From Hymenolepis diminuta (Eukaryota; Platyhelminthes; Cestoda; Cyclophyllidea; Hymenolepididae), in the NCBI GenBank assembly GCA_900708905.1, contig CAADRB010000060.1, positions 45,450 to 109,449 of the forward strand: a DNA stretch of 64,000 nucleotides, read 5' to 3'. This document shows positions 36,601 through 49,400 of the stretch, one piece after another. Position 1 is the first letter of the stretch. Each line of letters opens with the position of its first letter. The translations under genes and the position numbers were made by a program. The notes beneath the pieces are model-generated. The model was given only the letters and a program-made list of their open reading frames with translations. It ran no database searches and was not told where the DNA came from.

Positions 36601-38387
36601 CACCGACGCTGCGATTTCCATTTCATCACCGCAACCATCAGCACCTATAGACTGATTCATTCCTCTTGGTGTATTCATTTCTCTCTTTATAGTTCGCTAC
36701 CAATAAACCTACTTATCTCACTTGCCTTCTCTTCCTATCCCATCGTTGTGATGAAGATTGTTAATAATTATTACGGTATAGCTTGGAGCCGACATCAAAC
36801 ACCTACGCTGCTAGCTAGAAGTATCCCCAATCAGTTTGAATGATTTGCGTCTAACCATTTATGTTGTGGTACCGAGAAAATAAAAACTGACAAGTAGCTG
36901 ATTGACTAAAAGGTTTAAAATGGCCTTAAGATAAATCTTGAGAGTTCATTTGGAGAATTTTGGAATATCAAGGTGTTTAAGCCAAATGTAAATTCTTACG
37001 CGGAAAGGTAAAATCAGATCTTAAAAATGGACCTGTGTTCATTAGGATTATCTTTTCTTATTCCCTTTACCTTTAGTTCATCGATAAGATTGATATTGTT
37101 AGCAGTGACAGTGTAGTAGTAATTCTTCATTTCCATGAAAGCCTTTTCGTGATTTTGCATCAGCTCTTCAATTTGTTCATTTTTGCGTTCCTCAGTTCTT
37201 TGCAATTCTGTTCGCCATTGTAGATCTAATCGCTCCTCGAGTTTCTTAGTTTTCTCCATGTAGAGCTGGCGTTCTGCCTCCGATTGGTGTTCAAAGTCCT
37301 GCCGAAGTTTGGTCAGCTAGAAAATAAGAAATAAGACTGAGTCTAGAGGCTCATTCTTAATGGCATATATCATCTCTGATATACGCACATTTATTTCACG
37401 ATATTTAAGATTGCACATGCAAAAAATATTTCAGTTTATTCTAATTCTATAACGTGAACATAACTGTCAAACTATCATGACCATGACTCGTGCTTGAAAT
37501 TTTCAATAATATTGTCCTGTGCATTCGGAGGTCACTGACGTGATACCGAAACACCTTGAATCTGACTTTCTCTCTAGTGTCAGTTCTAACTTACTACAAT
37601 ATACCACGATGTGATCCAGTAAAGTCGTGTTCTCTCCGGAGTCTTTGGAAACTTTGTACGTAGTTCCCAATAAGTTACAATGAGTTTGGTGCCCAGTGAA
37701 CCGAATAGCTAACCGTACGGGTCAATTCCGGTTAACAAGTTGGATGGTTGAATACGAGTTCCTTATCCGAGTGACGACGTGATGCTACCCCTCTATCGCG
37801 GATTGGCGGTGAAAGTGTTTTCTTTAAGTAACCGAACAACCGTAGTCATTTGTTGAAATGAAATAGCTAACCTGCTTTTCATGATCCATTTTCAGTTGTT
37901 TAACAAGTTCATTATGATCAGCACCTTCCTTTCTCAACGCTTCTTCCATCAAACGCGGTCTACTAGTATTAGCTCTAGCTTCTTGAGCCGCCAATCCCAC
38001 TGCGACCTCCATTTCAGCCTTGACCTCAGCCAACTGGTTCGCGTGGCTAGCTTCAATCTGGCGCACCCTCAGCCTATAAGCCGTTAGATCTCTTTCGCGA
38101 CTTTCAGCAATCTTTTGAGTGGTTTCTTGGGCTACCCGAAGCTCACCACTGCGATTTTCCAACTCGCTCTTTGTTAGTGTCCAAAATGTATTGATTTTAT
38201 CACGTTCTAATTGAAAGAGATTGCGATCAGCGCGTTCACGTTCAAGCTCCTTGCAGAGACGACCAACATGAGCTTCTAACTCCTCACGTGTCATCTCAGA
38301 GAGAGGTTTGACATCTACCACCTTGAGCTGCTTCTTCTTGGAGCCCTTTTTAGGCTTCTTTTTCGACAGAGCAGCTTTCTTAGGAGG
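33622..38387 (-). CDS. GAS8: dynein regulatory complex subunit 4 (GAS8)
   Basis: Seven exons, all phase 0: 37872-38387, 37071-37316, 35538-35705, 35164-35250, 34913-35098, 33879-33944 and 33622-33774, about 473 residues plus an initiator (the human protein has about 478). DRC4 is a coiled-coil core subunit of the nexin-dynein regulatory complex of motile cilia. Landmarks: a Lys-rich N-terminus (PPKKAAL then KKKPKKGSKKK), MTREELEAHVGRL, ERADRNLFQLERDKINTFW, LQRTEERKNEQIEELMQ followed by HEKAFMEMKNYYY, DERFKSVINVLKQSCGLKNA, STKDRQIKELHFELARACKA and YSDLLWTFKQTMQNYGI. No in-frame ATG precedes the first recognisable exon; an upstream stop is followed by a splice acceptor directly before CCTCCTAAG. 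The start therefore lies in an unseen exon or is supplied by a spliced leader. About eight residues near the exon 5/6 junction are missing relative to the vertebrate protein. Three introns carry SINE-like copies. Confidence 0.92.
34560..34745 (-). repeat. SINE-like element, copy F (DRC4 intron)
   Basis: On the minus strand: a head with GGTTAACG, TTCGTCTGCTAAGTCAGAGG and TCACGGG, then a body with CCAGTGACG, CCAACCGCAC and CACCAGGAACTCC. This is one of the clearest full-length copies. Confidence 0.55.
35753..35772. repeat. (AAAT)5 microsatellite
   Basis: Five perfect AAAT units in a DRC4 intron. Confidence 0.9.
36085..36290 (+). repeat. SINE-like element, copy G (DRC4 intron)
   Basis: The head reads CTGGTCAACATACGCATCTG, then GGGTCAAGAGGTCGAAGCCC (B-box-like). 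The body has ATCCAGTGGAATAATTGACC and GAATGCGAGTTTCCTATCAG. It aligns with the copies at 37.7, 47.0 (minus) and 60.4 kb. Confidence 0.55.
37690..37805 (+). repeat. SINE-like body, copy H (DRC4 intron)
   Basis: CAGTGAACCGAATAGCTAAC, then TTGAATACGAGTTCCTTATC, then CTACCCCTCT matches the body of the 60.4-kb copy almost base for base in order and spacing. No head is visible. Confidence 0.5.
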
Positions 38388-40051
38388 CTTGAAGTAAATA
38401 GAAAACACGAGAAAGTAGTTTTCATTTCAGAAAGTAAAAAAAGAAATAATTTATAAAGTAGGAGGTATTTCCTTCTTAACGATAATAATAAGACTGGCGA
38501 CTATTAACTTGAAAAAGAAATGGAGATTAAAAAGGAGAGCAAATTTTCTAACACACACCTTGAGCAGTTGTCGCGAACTGTAAGGGCTAACCACATTTTA
38601 AGAGCAGAACGCCAACAGCTGACTAGGCCAAAATGTATCGATGAAACCACAATGAGGGTCCAAGCGAGTAAGAGAGAGAGAGTAGAGAAACAGAGACGAT
38701 GAGAGGGAAGCGTAGAAGCTGGTCAATGACAAGCATGCCTGCGCGTGTGTATACGTGAAAATACAAATATAGTTTATATGAATCACTCGGGCAAGGACGT
38801 CCGTGAGAACATGATCACAGATGTACTTTTAAGTGAAATGAGGCGGTTACAGAAAGGGGGAATCGACAATCACTTTTAGAAATAACAGATAGCGGTTCTG
38901 CATCATAGGGATACGAGGACGTCACTGCGGTTTCATGGATGAAAAACCAACGTATTTGCATAGAGAATGCGAATAAAGAATATTTCTGGAAATTCATGCA
39001 GATTCATCCTTCACAGAAGTCAGTTAAAACTAAATTCTCGAATTACAAGCGGCTTTTCAAACAGCCGCCTTGGATCTTGTGCAGAAATGTCACCAAAGCA
39101 TCAGCGACAATATACGTTTTTAATGTGTTGTGGCAATCAGTATGTCCCTAATCGGCGTAAAAGATTTCGGGTTTGATTCGTCAGCGTACACCGATTAGCA
39201 GAATGACCAATTATTCTGGCTGAGGTTTCAAAATGCAACCCCTCCACCTACCAACAGGAGTGTTGGAAAACGCTTGTATGCCTTATAAACGTTCTGAAAC
39301 AAAGCTAACTGTAATTGTGAATTGCTTAATAGCTTCTGTTAGGCTATTATTGGTATTGGTATTATTCCTTGAGGCACGAAAAAGTCATCCTTCCTTTAGG
39401 ATGCTGGAATGTAACACCTTAAAGTATTTCTATAAATAGGGACAGATACATAAATTTTGGAGGAGTTTGAAAATCAGATTTTAGAGCTTAGGAATAGAGA
39501 GATTTTAAAGTCTTAACTCTAGCCTCTTCAAATATTTCAAAAGAATGACTCTCAAAACTTATCTTGATACCTCACTTTCAAAATGAGTAAACGTTAAAGG
39601 CTGATGGTCTTGAACTATCGGCAAAATCATTGTTTGACATCCACAACAGTCAATATGGACTTACAGTGCCCAATTTCGGTTGCTTCCAGAATTTTATTTC
39701 AAGCGCTGATATGGGAAGTAAAATCCCGAATCTTATGGACAAATACACCTAACTTTTCCTCAAAATTTTTCCTCCCAGGCATAAGTCTGCTCGTTTGAAT
39801 AGCGTAGTGCGTACTATCTTTATTAATAAACCGATACATAATTATAAATATTATTATCAGATGGGTTAGAAGTGCCTAAACAAATTAAGCAATTGTATCA
39901 AGTCTAATTAGGGTCTATCTAATGTTTAAATTTAACTCGCTCTTCATTATGATCAGATATTGTTTGCAATTGTATTGTTCATAATGCAAGAAAATTATTT
40001 GAATGCTGATCGACAAACTGTGAGATGCCTAGCAGAAGAAAAATAGAGAAT
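38388..40051. other. intergenic interval upstream of DRC4
   Basis: It should contain the DRC4 promoter and any missing first exon. A GA-rich tract lies near 38665-38700. Overlapping short frames on both strands are not convincing. No EH-domain or other recognisable exon was found here for the divergent REPS gene. Confidence 0.45.
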
Positions 40052-40338
40052 TGTTAGGACACCCTATCAACTATTTTCGGCACAATCGAAAGAAACTCAC
40101 AAACTTCATCTCCCACGCACTGGACTATCAAGCATTGGATTCTCACGCCCATATCTAGTAATGCGAGACCACCTGTGGAGAAGCCGTCGCACCAATCATT
40201 GCCTAACCGGGAAGTCAATCATTAATCGCCTATTCAGGCCCATATATATAAATTGACTGTGTTAATAAAAACGGCTGATTGGGAAACAAGTCTTTTAATT
40301 TTTATTTCTCTCTTTGAGGCTCAGTAACTGAGGCGTCA
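40052..40338 (+). repeat. 5' LTR of the collapsed Gypsy-like element
   Basis: Begins TGTTAGGACACCC and ends GGCGTCA. It contains TATA-like and AATAAA motifs in promoter-then-polyA order. It matches 41840-42010 over about 170 bases with many substitutions and small indels. Confidence 0.55.
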
Positions 40339-41839
40339 TGAAAGTGACGACGCAGTCATCTACGAACCTACAATAGTTAACCACAAAAATGACCATAAAA
40401 CAATTAAAATGCTGTTCAAGCAATCAAAATTTATCCATCCCATTCGACCAGCTTCATCCTCTCTTCCAGCAACGACACGACAATTTTGAAAAGATCCAAG
40501 CAAATCTAATAGAAACACTGACTGTGAATTGTCTCTTCTATCCGGACAGACTCAATCAGTGGCAGACATCGAATCATGGCAAATCTCCTATTTCCACCAA
40601 GATGCGGAAAATGGTGGCGCTTTCACAAAATGTGGCTTCAGAACTATGAAGACATTTCCCGAACAGAGAGGCAAAATATCTATGATTATAAAAAGTTCAA
40701 ATTCTATTGCGAAAACATGGTAGAACCGACTATGAGAGGTTACCACTTTAATCCTAGCCAAACAATCAACAAACCTAAAATAGGATAAAGGTATTATGAT
40801 CAAAGTACTTCAGAGAACAGATGTCACTTTGCAATGCAAAATTCAAATGTCTGACTATCTCCAGGAGGGCAGAAGTGAACTCGAAAACTTTCTCAAGTCC
40901 CCTAAACGGGAACATTGAAAGAGCTGACTTCCAGAATATTTCTAGTGACGAGCAGCAATGTTTTCTCTATGTGTGTGGTCTCCAATATTCGAAAAACGTT
41001 GATGTTCGGCACGGTGTTCTCAGCGGAAGTGAAAGAGGACCGAACATCACTCTCCTAGATGTGATCACCGAATATCATCAGATCGGGAATCCGAAGAAGG
41101 ACACAGCCTTAATTCGAGAAGGTCTGCAGACAAATCCACAGTTCAACGATTATTAAGTCCGTCGTCATTAGTCAAATTCTAAAACACGGCTTATTCCTCC
41201 ATCGTCCATTCTCCAGACCTCCATTTCCTTCTTGGTTTTGCGATGAATGGCATTTCGCTCACTTTGGTACATTCAGGCAACATGTGTGTCAACACTACGG
41301 TAAAAGAGATCATAAGGAATCACGTTCCATACAAAGAAATAGTGTCCCTATTAAATAGAACACATGCAATCCTTCCAATGGGATGATAAAGGCATCTAAA
41401 AACAGGCAATTTAACAATTTGACAAAAGTTCTGAAAATTCTTCAAAACAGAAAGAGAGAAAATTGCCCGTCAACAAGAACCTCCTCAGCATTGGTCAGAA
41501 ATCTCAAGAATGAGGGAATTCGATCAAGGAAGCAGTGAAATTCACTTTCTATCTAAAGTTGTTGATATTTAAGGCCATTCCAAGGGGACAATCCAGTTCA
41601 AAATGCATGCAGTTGAGAAGAAATTAATCTAGTGTCCTAAACAGCCACTCAAATGAATCCCAGAGTGAGAGAACATAGATCTGACAAAACAGCACCATCA
41701 AAAATGAAGTTGACACCTTAAGATAGAGAAATGAAATGGAATTGAAGAGGCTGGCGAATGCAGAATTCTCGATGTCAAGCCCAATATGGGCTCTACACAA
41801 CGCAAATCGATAGAGGAAAGCCAAATACAAAAGAGGTGG

Positions 41840-42010
41840 TGTTAGGAAGCCTAATCAAGTATTTTCGTTGCACCCGAGAGAAACTCGCATGCCTCATCTC
41901 GCATGAATGGGACCACCGGTAATTAGATTCCCTTGCCCAAAACTGGATATGCGAGACCACCTGTGAAGAAGCCGTCACTCCAATTATTAGATAAATGAAG
42001 AGCCAATACT
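41840..42010 (+). repeat. 3' LTR remnant of the collapsed Gypsy-like element
   Basis: Direct repeat of the 5' LTR start, beginning TGTTAGGAAGCC. Similarity fades after about 42010, although an AATAAA follows near 42030. Confidence 0.5.
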
Positions 42011-43402
42011 CTATCCCGTGTGCATTTCAATAAAAATAAATTATTTATAGTGTACCGTCGTTTGAATTTCAAATCCCCAAGTCTGGGAAGTGCGCAGCAT
42101 TATAAAAATGAAGAAGAATAATTTCTGATTTAACGAATTAAAAAACTCATTCTAAACCGTCACTAATCTAAAGAAAAGAGGGTAAAGTGGTTCTCACAAA
42201 TTCAGATCAAACTATTTGCGCATAAATTAGGGCACGCAGACAGTTTTCTTGATGATTTGCTGAAATTTAAACGATATAAATGTAATAATCAGAGATAACA
42301 AAATCAAACCCCAATGGTATGAATGATGTCCTCCGAGAAGCCCTTAAACTCATAATAACCTGCATTATAAAAGTAGAATTCTTTAAATTACTCATAGAAA
42401 AGTCTAAGATACACGATATATTCGTTCTTATTCAACAAAAATTTTGCTACAAACTATCATGATTTTCAAGTGCTACAACTTGGGATAAATGAAATAAACT
42501 GATGAATCAACACAAATCCCAACAGAAAAAAATTATTATTTAATATACATATTTTTAAATATAACTAAATGTTATGCTCCTAATTTCTTAAAACGTAAAA
42601 GAATGTTTAGATTGTTAAAGTTTGAAGTAAAAGAAAAGAAAACTGGAATCATAATACCAAAATAACAGTAGCAATTTGCATTTTAAAATATTCTAAAAAA
42701 ATGTACCGTTGGAGACTTTCATACCATTTCTTGAGGTTTCAAACTACGCAGTATTTCTGTTGCTAAAGCAATAAGAGTGGAGTCCTATACTTTGTTCAAA
42801 AAATTATATTGTGCAACTTAAACTGAAGTTAAATATTCTATTTTTGCATAATAATATATCAATTGTTTATTACCTAATGAAATGGGTTTTAACGATTGCT
42901 TTAAGCAGCGCTTGCATTAAGCTTCAAGGTTGATAAATTGAACCCGAGTGATCATACGTTCAGAGAAAAATTATTGAAATTATATTATATCTACCAAAAA
43001 ATCATGGTAATGGAGATAAATAAACACTTTTGATTTATAATTATGGATTTGTTTATCATTTTTTATTTGAGTGTATCTTATACGAAGGGCGGAGATCGAA
43101 TATTAATAATATGTATTGACGATGAAGACTGAATTTTATTTGGTTATAAATTGATCCGTCAGAGTGCAAATTGTAAGCCACTTGGCATTCTCTTTGTTTT
43201 TTCGCAGTCCAATTTTGTCCTAATTATCGAGCACACTTAAGATACTAATCAGTATTCAACGGTTTTTTTATGTTTGTGTTTAAGGCTTTAGTTGCCTCTT
43301 CCTACCTTGGGCCGTGATATTAAGCATTTCTCGGAATATGTATTATTCTATATGTACTTGTTGGTCGTATTTGAAACTCTGCGTTGATTCTTTCCAATTT
43401 AG
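42011..43402. other. interval upstream of the first recognisable REPS exon
   Basis: Very A+T-rich. I looked for an upstream EH domain or other coding exon on the plus strand and saw none. It may hold the promoter or unrecognised 5' exons of the REPS-like gene. Confidence 0.4.
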
Positions 43403-46400
43403 GATTCTGTAAATACTCACGATGCCTGGGCCATGACTTCTGATCAAAAGGCGTATTACTTGGCCCAATTCCTACGTCTTCAACATGATCCTTCTGGTTA
43501 CCTAAGTGGTCAAGCTGCTAAGGCATTCTTTGAGCTCTCCAAACTCCCCGTCAGCAATCTTTCACAGATTTGGTAAATTGCGAAATCTCACTCTTTGTAG
43601 CATGTGTCAATAGGTTATATTTGGCCTATCCTACGACTTCTTACTTTACTTAAAAGCCCTCTACTTGGCAAATTGTATTCACTGTGCCTACTTATTTCGT
43701 TTTTTACTCAACAGGGAGTTGTCAGACGTTGATGCAGATGGTCAGCTGAGTCTGAGTGAATTCTCCGTTGCCATGCATTTGGTGGTTCTTTGTAGAAATG
43801 GAGTCATTTTACCTACGCAGCTTCCTGAGAGTCTGCTCCGTGTTGCTACTTCAAGTGCACTTTCCACTCCTGTTCCTCCTCAGCCTCCAAAACAACCACT
43901 ATCTCCTACTCCCGTTGAAGGGTATGTTAAATTAATTCCATTGTGTAAACACCAAGAGGTAGTGGATGACGGACCAAGTTATTTTTACACTTGTAGTAAT
44001 AATTACTGAAAAATTGATAGGGGAATCTTAAAAGTCTTAAATTGCGCAATTTAAGACTTTTACATCATCACATTTATTATTAAACTCCACCAGTATCTAC
44101 CCATTATTTAAATAATATATGTGACATGGTCATTATTCTCCCACTGTTGAATAATTTATGATTCTCTTACAATCTACTTATAAACTCATAGTAGTAGTAA
44201 TAAAACTGAGCTCTCGCCCCATGGGATTGTGGACAATTCCACAATGTAAATAGAGTAAAACTCTTGACATCTTGATTTTAGTTTATATTCCTTCTCGATT
44301 CCCTTAGGTTTCTTTTCTTCTGGACTATTTTTTACTTCCGTATTCCGGTATTACCCGGTAATTAAAATGTGTGAAGTTTTTTTCTTACTGCCGTAAGTTA
44401 CGTTCATTTGGTAAGTAATTTTTAACTTTTTTCTTTGTTTAAGCCTTTGACTATTTATGTGATGAGGTTCCTTTTCTCCACTGATAGCAAATTGACTATA
44501 AAATATTATTCTATTATTACTCTGGCACTAGCAAATCTTTTCTTGTCCTTTACCCGAGATTTCATCTTTTACTTCTCGCCTTGTGGTTTAAATGAAAAAA
44601 TCCCTACCTTCAGTATGACAAATTTCAGGTCCTCTTTTTATTTCCCTAAAACGTCTCTTCCACTCGGCAAATTACATGCAATATTGTGATTGGTTGTTCG
44701 TCCTCCGCGTTATAATTGGCTGACTGTTTGCCTCCCTAAAACGTATTTAATTTTGTGCCCAGTGAACTATTATTTGCCCCTGCGTTATTTTGTCTTTAGT
44801 TTTGGTTCTAGACTGCTAAAGAGAAAGATGAGGAGATAAAGTTGTAGAAACGTGAGACATATATACAAACAGCATTGAAGCCAAGTTAATTTCATCAGAG
44901 TAAAGGTACAACAGATTCAATCTCCTGAATCTCTTCGCACCTACATGAACTCTTCTGGAAACTAAAATGTCCAGATAGTTTGGTTAAATTGTTTTGAAAG
45001 TCTCCCGAACCCTGAATGTAATGATCTTCATTCAAAATAGAGGATGGTTTATAATTGTTGACGAAGAAACTCATTTTCATTCAGTCGTTTTTAATGTATA
45101 CATTGTCTAGAATTTCGAAGGAAATAAATTGTCCCCAGTAAAATATTCAATCCACAGAGTTAGAGTGAACTCGGATGTGATAGTTTCGTCTAGGTGCTCT
45201 TGGATAATTTTTCGCAATGGAATGACCAGGCGCTTAATTTGTTCACGAACATTAACTCAAGAACCTAGAGATTACGCCTTGATATCAGAAATGAAATCCT
45301 GAAATTACATATAAAGTAGACAACCTAACAAATCTAGATTTGAAATGAAGTAAGATACTATCGATGTCCTGAAATTATTCTCGGCTTCTATTCGATCTCT
45401 CCTCTTTATCCCTTATTGGACTATTATCGTGATAGATTAATTCTCATAACTAAAGTGCTAAAAATTTTTGCCTTAACATCAGTAATATATGTATTTTTAG
45501 AGAGTAACAAAAATAACATTAAGTGGGGAATGAAGTAAGTAGACTTAATGATTTTTCGTTCAACTTCCGGGTCAATTATGAGCTGGAAACCTTTGTATTT
45601 CTGCGAATAGCTTTTTGAATTGATCAAAATCAAATCTTGCGATAAGAAAAGTTAAAACAATTGTGTGATATTTACAATGAGATCATTTTACACTAAAGAT
45701 GGGCAGAATGGGAAGTAAACCAAATCGGATAGGTGGAACTTCTCTTGAAAGAGGGTAAAGCTCTGTGTTTTATTTATTTACTTTCTGACTTGAAAAATGA
45801 ATTTTGTTAAAGTATTTTGATTTTTATAGTGAAGTAGTCATGTGAGAGCGCCATTATTATAAAAGGGATGTTTTGATTGTTGCCTGTAACAATTGTAGAC
45901 AACTGACTAGGTGAACTATTGCCAAAGTGCTGTTTTAGTCAAATAAAGATTTATCCTTTGAAGTCACTTCCCCCAGTTAAAGTATCCATCTATAGATAGT
46001 TAAATTGTTATCTATTTATCTTAATATCCACTCATTTTAATTAGTATGACTTTCTTCAAATTCTTCCTCTCTCTCTCTACTTCGTGCTAGGTTGTATTTT
46101 ATTTGTATGCTCCTGTTCTGATCTATATTTACCGGGAACGATCAATGGTCTTGTGATCATTTTGGACTTTTCTTCCCTCTTGTTCTCTGTTTTTCTCGTA
46201 TTTTTGACTTTCTTACACTAAAATAGATAATTTCTCATTCACCTCTGTACGGTGTCTTGGCCTACATAATTACGCTCTGTGATAAACCTATTTTACCAGC
46301 TTTAGTAACTAAGTCAGGCCTAAATTTTAAATACAATGCTAATGGTCGTCTTGCAGTATAGAAGCGCGTTCAATCCACTTAAGTTATATCGCTTCACTAA

Positions 46401-49400
46401 AGTAAATCAAATAATTTAATTCTTCCCTATAGCAAAATCAAACAGTTTTATAACTTTCAATCTTAGCAGGGGAACTAACAAAAAGTGTCTCGTAGGGAAA
46501 GAAAAGGGGATAGATTATCCAATAGCTTCAAATGACGTTATTTGAATTGTGGAAACATTGAGTTGTTCGCTTTCTCGAAAGGGGTAATATTCGCATCGTA
46601 ATATCCAAATGGCTCAATTCTCACGACTTGACCTCTTGGTTTCTGGATGAGTTCATGTTCATGATATTCAGAGCTTATTGACCAGTTTATTTTAATTGAG
46701 TACCACCTTGATTCTATTTTTTTCTATTTGATTATGTTGTACCATGCCGCTTTGTCATTTATTTATGGCTGCCCTTTTTTATTTAACTCCTGCTAGACTA
46801 TTTTTCATAATAATTTATCCTTAAGATAATTTTAACCAATCATATTAATGTATAATATAATTATTTTTTAGGGCAACTATTTATAAATGTGAATAATCTC
46901 AAAATTAATAGATTAGCAAAACGTCTAATGCCTACGCTTGATATTTTGTAGCCACTCTTACGAGAAACTCGCATCCTATCATCACTTATTTACCAGAACT
47001 AACCAGTGCGGTTGGCCATCACTGGATGGCATTGATCCCGTGACCTCTTCCCTGATCTCACTTCATCAATGTATTTCAATTAGTTTATACAGGAAGTATC
47101 TTTTTTATTCGTTTTCGTACAAACGGTTTGTGCGTTAGTATAATTAATTAAATTCTAGTTCTCATTTCGGGACTCACCATCAAGTCTCCATCGGAAAACC
47201 TGAAGGCAGGACACAGTGATTGTTATATCCTCTTTTATTATGAACATTCATGGAGAATGTACGAAATAACCGTTAATGTATTCGTCTGCTATTTTATGGC
47301 AATGCCGTTAATTACATTAGCTATATTTTTAATACTGTTCGCCGAAAAGGTACGTAGATGGGCTTTCGACTTTTTCACATTTATTGTGCGTTGACCTTTT
47401 ATGCCTGACCAAAGCAAATAATTTATAGAAAACGAGATATTTCTCCCATAATTTCCTTCCAGACACTTTCACTTAATGTTAAATCAGATTTCTATTGAAT
47501 CTTTTTTTGGCTCCTTAACTCTCTTACTTTAAATCCTCCTTCAAGTCATCAGGTACACCAATGAGAACTGTAAAGAAAGGAAGGGGTAAATTATTCAAGA
47601 TGCAAAGGAAATTCTAAATCTAACCTGCCAGTCATGACTAAAACAACTGACATCGTCCATTATCGTTTCTAGAAGTGCGAAATTCCCATCATAGGGAAAT
47701 TCGAGGAAAGTACGGTGGGATGTGAGGCTGTTAGATGTATGTAATATGATATAATGTGTTGTGAATATCAGCGAGAATTTCTAGTGTCCGATTTCTAGTT
47801 GCTTTAATTCTTATAAAATATTGAAGTGGCTACTATGCAACATCAAAATATCATCCACATTTTGGTTTTATTTCAACACTTGTGTCCTATTTGTTATATG
47901 TGATGTGAATATCTGAGCGAATTAAGTTTTTCCGCTAATTTACCTCTTGGCCTCAGTTGTAATATAGATTGTCGATATTACAAGACTTAACAGCCCTTCA
48001 CAATTGATCCGACGTTTATAAGTTATAGCTGGGCAACGACTGTCTTAACTCTAGCGACCTGTCCAGACTTGGAAGTAGAAAAATGAATGGTTTTGATAGA
48101 TGATGAATGTAAATTATTTGGAATTCCGTAAAAAATCCAGGAAGTACATGGTTTTACGAGATCACATCCAAAAATATTGAGGTTATAACTGTGGATTGGA
48201 ATTCGACCCAGAGTTCAGATGTCTGGGCGCGACAATGACGAGTACAGGCACGGCCTAGCAGCGCAAAAACCAGTGATCAAGGTGAAATTCACGATCTTTA
48301 TCAATTATTATTTAGGCAAGACTCCACGACTAGATTAACGACGCCTTTGAGACAGTTTTTCCGAGACGTAGTTGGACTTCTTACTTTCATATTTGGGCTA
48401 AAAAACTGAAATTGGATATTTCTTCACTTGTTAATATTTACCTATATATAGTTGCTAATGTCACTAGGTTTTGTGAACTAATGACCTCGAACTCACGTCA
48501 CTATGCAAGCAATTTTTTTCCTCCCATTGGCTGTAATTTTAGTTACCGAGGTATAAATGTCCCAGATAGCTATTAATCAAATTCACACACACTGAAATCG
48601 GACATAATATGTTGCCAAATCTCCTTTCTGGACATATGTGAAACTGCGTATTTCTCTGTGTGCCGGTAGGCTTGGACTAGAAAAGAAGAATGATTGCAAT
48701 GATGTGGAATTGCAGAATAATCCTAACCTCTTGTTCACTCATTTTTGATGGTAAAAATGACTTAGTCGCAGTCCTTAGAAATAAATTCGAATAGTTTATT
48801 GTCTGGAATAAGGAGAAGGAGAAATGGCACAAGTAAATGAAGGAAAAAATAGCGGTTGACAGAGAGAACAGTTGGACAGTTGGGAGCCTGAGGTTAATAA
48901 GGCAGTTACAGTGGAGTATTGGCAGTTTCTATAGTAGTGTTTTTGAAGGACTCAAAAGGAGCATATGCAGGGTGCGTAAGACATCTGAGGACACCTCACG
49001 CACTTTTAGAAAAATAGAAAGTGAAAATGTTAATGGTTGAAACTTACAATTTCTTATAACAAAACAAATAAATATAATATTAACCTAGGTTCTATCTTAT
49101 CCTCCTTCGGCTTCTACCACTGACTCAATTCAACGCACTGTAAGCTTTGATGAGGTGGTCTTTAGTTATGTCCTCCATTGCCCGGGCTATCGCTTTTATC
49201 AGAGGGGAAGATTTGGTGTTATGGGTATGCTTATTAACTTCCTTTTCAACCACGCCCCNNNNNNNNNNNNNNNNNNNNNNNNNNNNNNNNNNNNNNNNNN
49301 NNNNNNNNNNNNNNNNNNNNNNNNNNNNNNNNNNNNNNNNNNNNNNNNNNNNNNNNNNNNNNNNNNNNNNNNNNNNNNNNNNNNNNNNNNNNNNNNNNNN

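Larger units (their letters stand above)
40052..42010 (+). mobile_element. collapsed LTR retrotransposon, Ty3/Gypsy CsRn1-like, gag remnants only
   Basis: A 5' LTR (about 40052-40338) starts TGTTAGG, has a TATA-like TATATATAAA near 40240 and an AATAAA near 40268, and ends CA. A TGAAAGTGACGACGCAGTC stretch follows that could be a decayed primer-binding site. A diverged second copy of the LTR 5' portion starts TGTTAGG at 41840 and runs to about 42010; the clearest shared block is ATGCGAGACCACCTGTG. Between them lie frame-disrupted gag pieces: a capsid-like segment at 40389-40780 (spread over several frames), the 40821-41156 frame (CFLYVCGLQ, then ITLLDVITEYHQI and KKDTALI), and a decayed zinc-knuckle region at 41218-41333 with two cysteines lost. 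No protease, reverse transcriptase or integrase is seen. The element is clearly non-functional. Confidence 0.6.
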
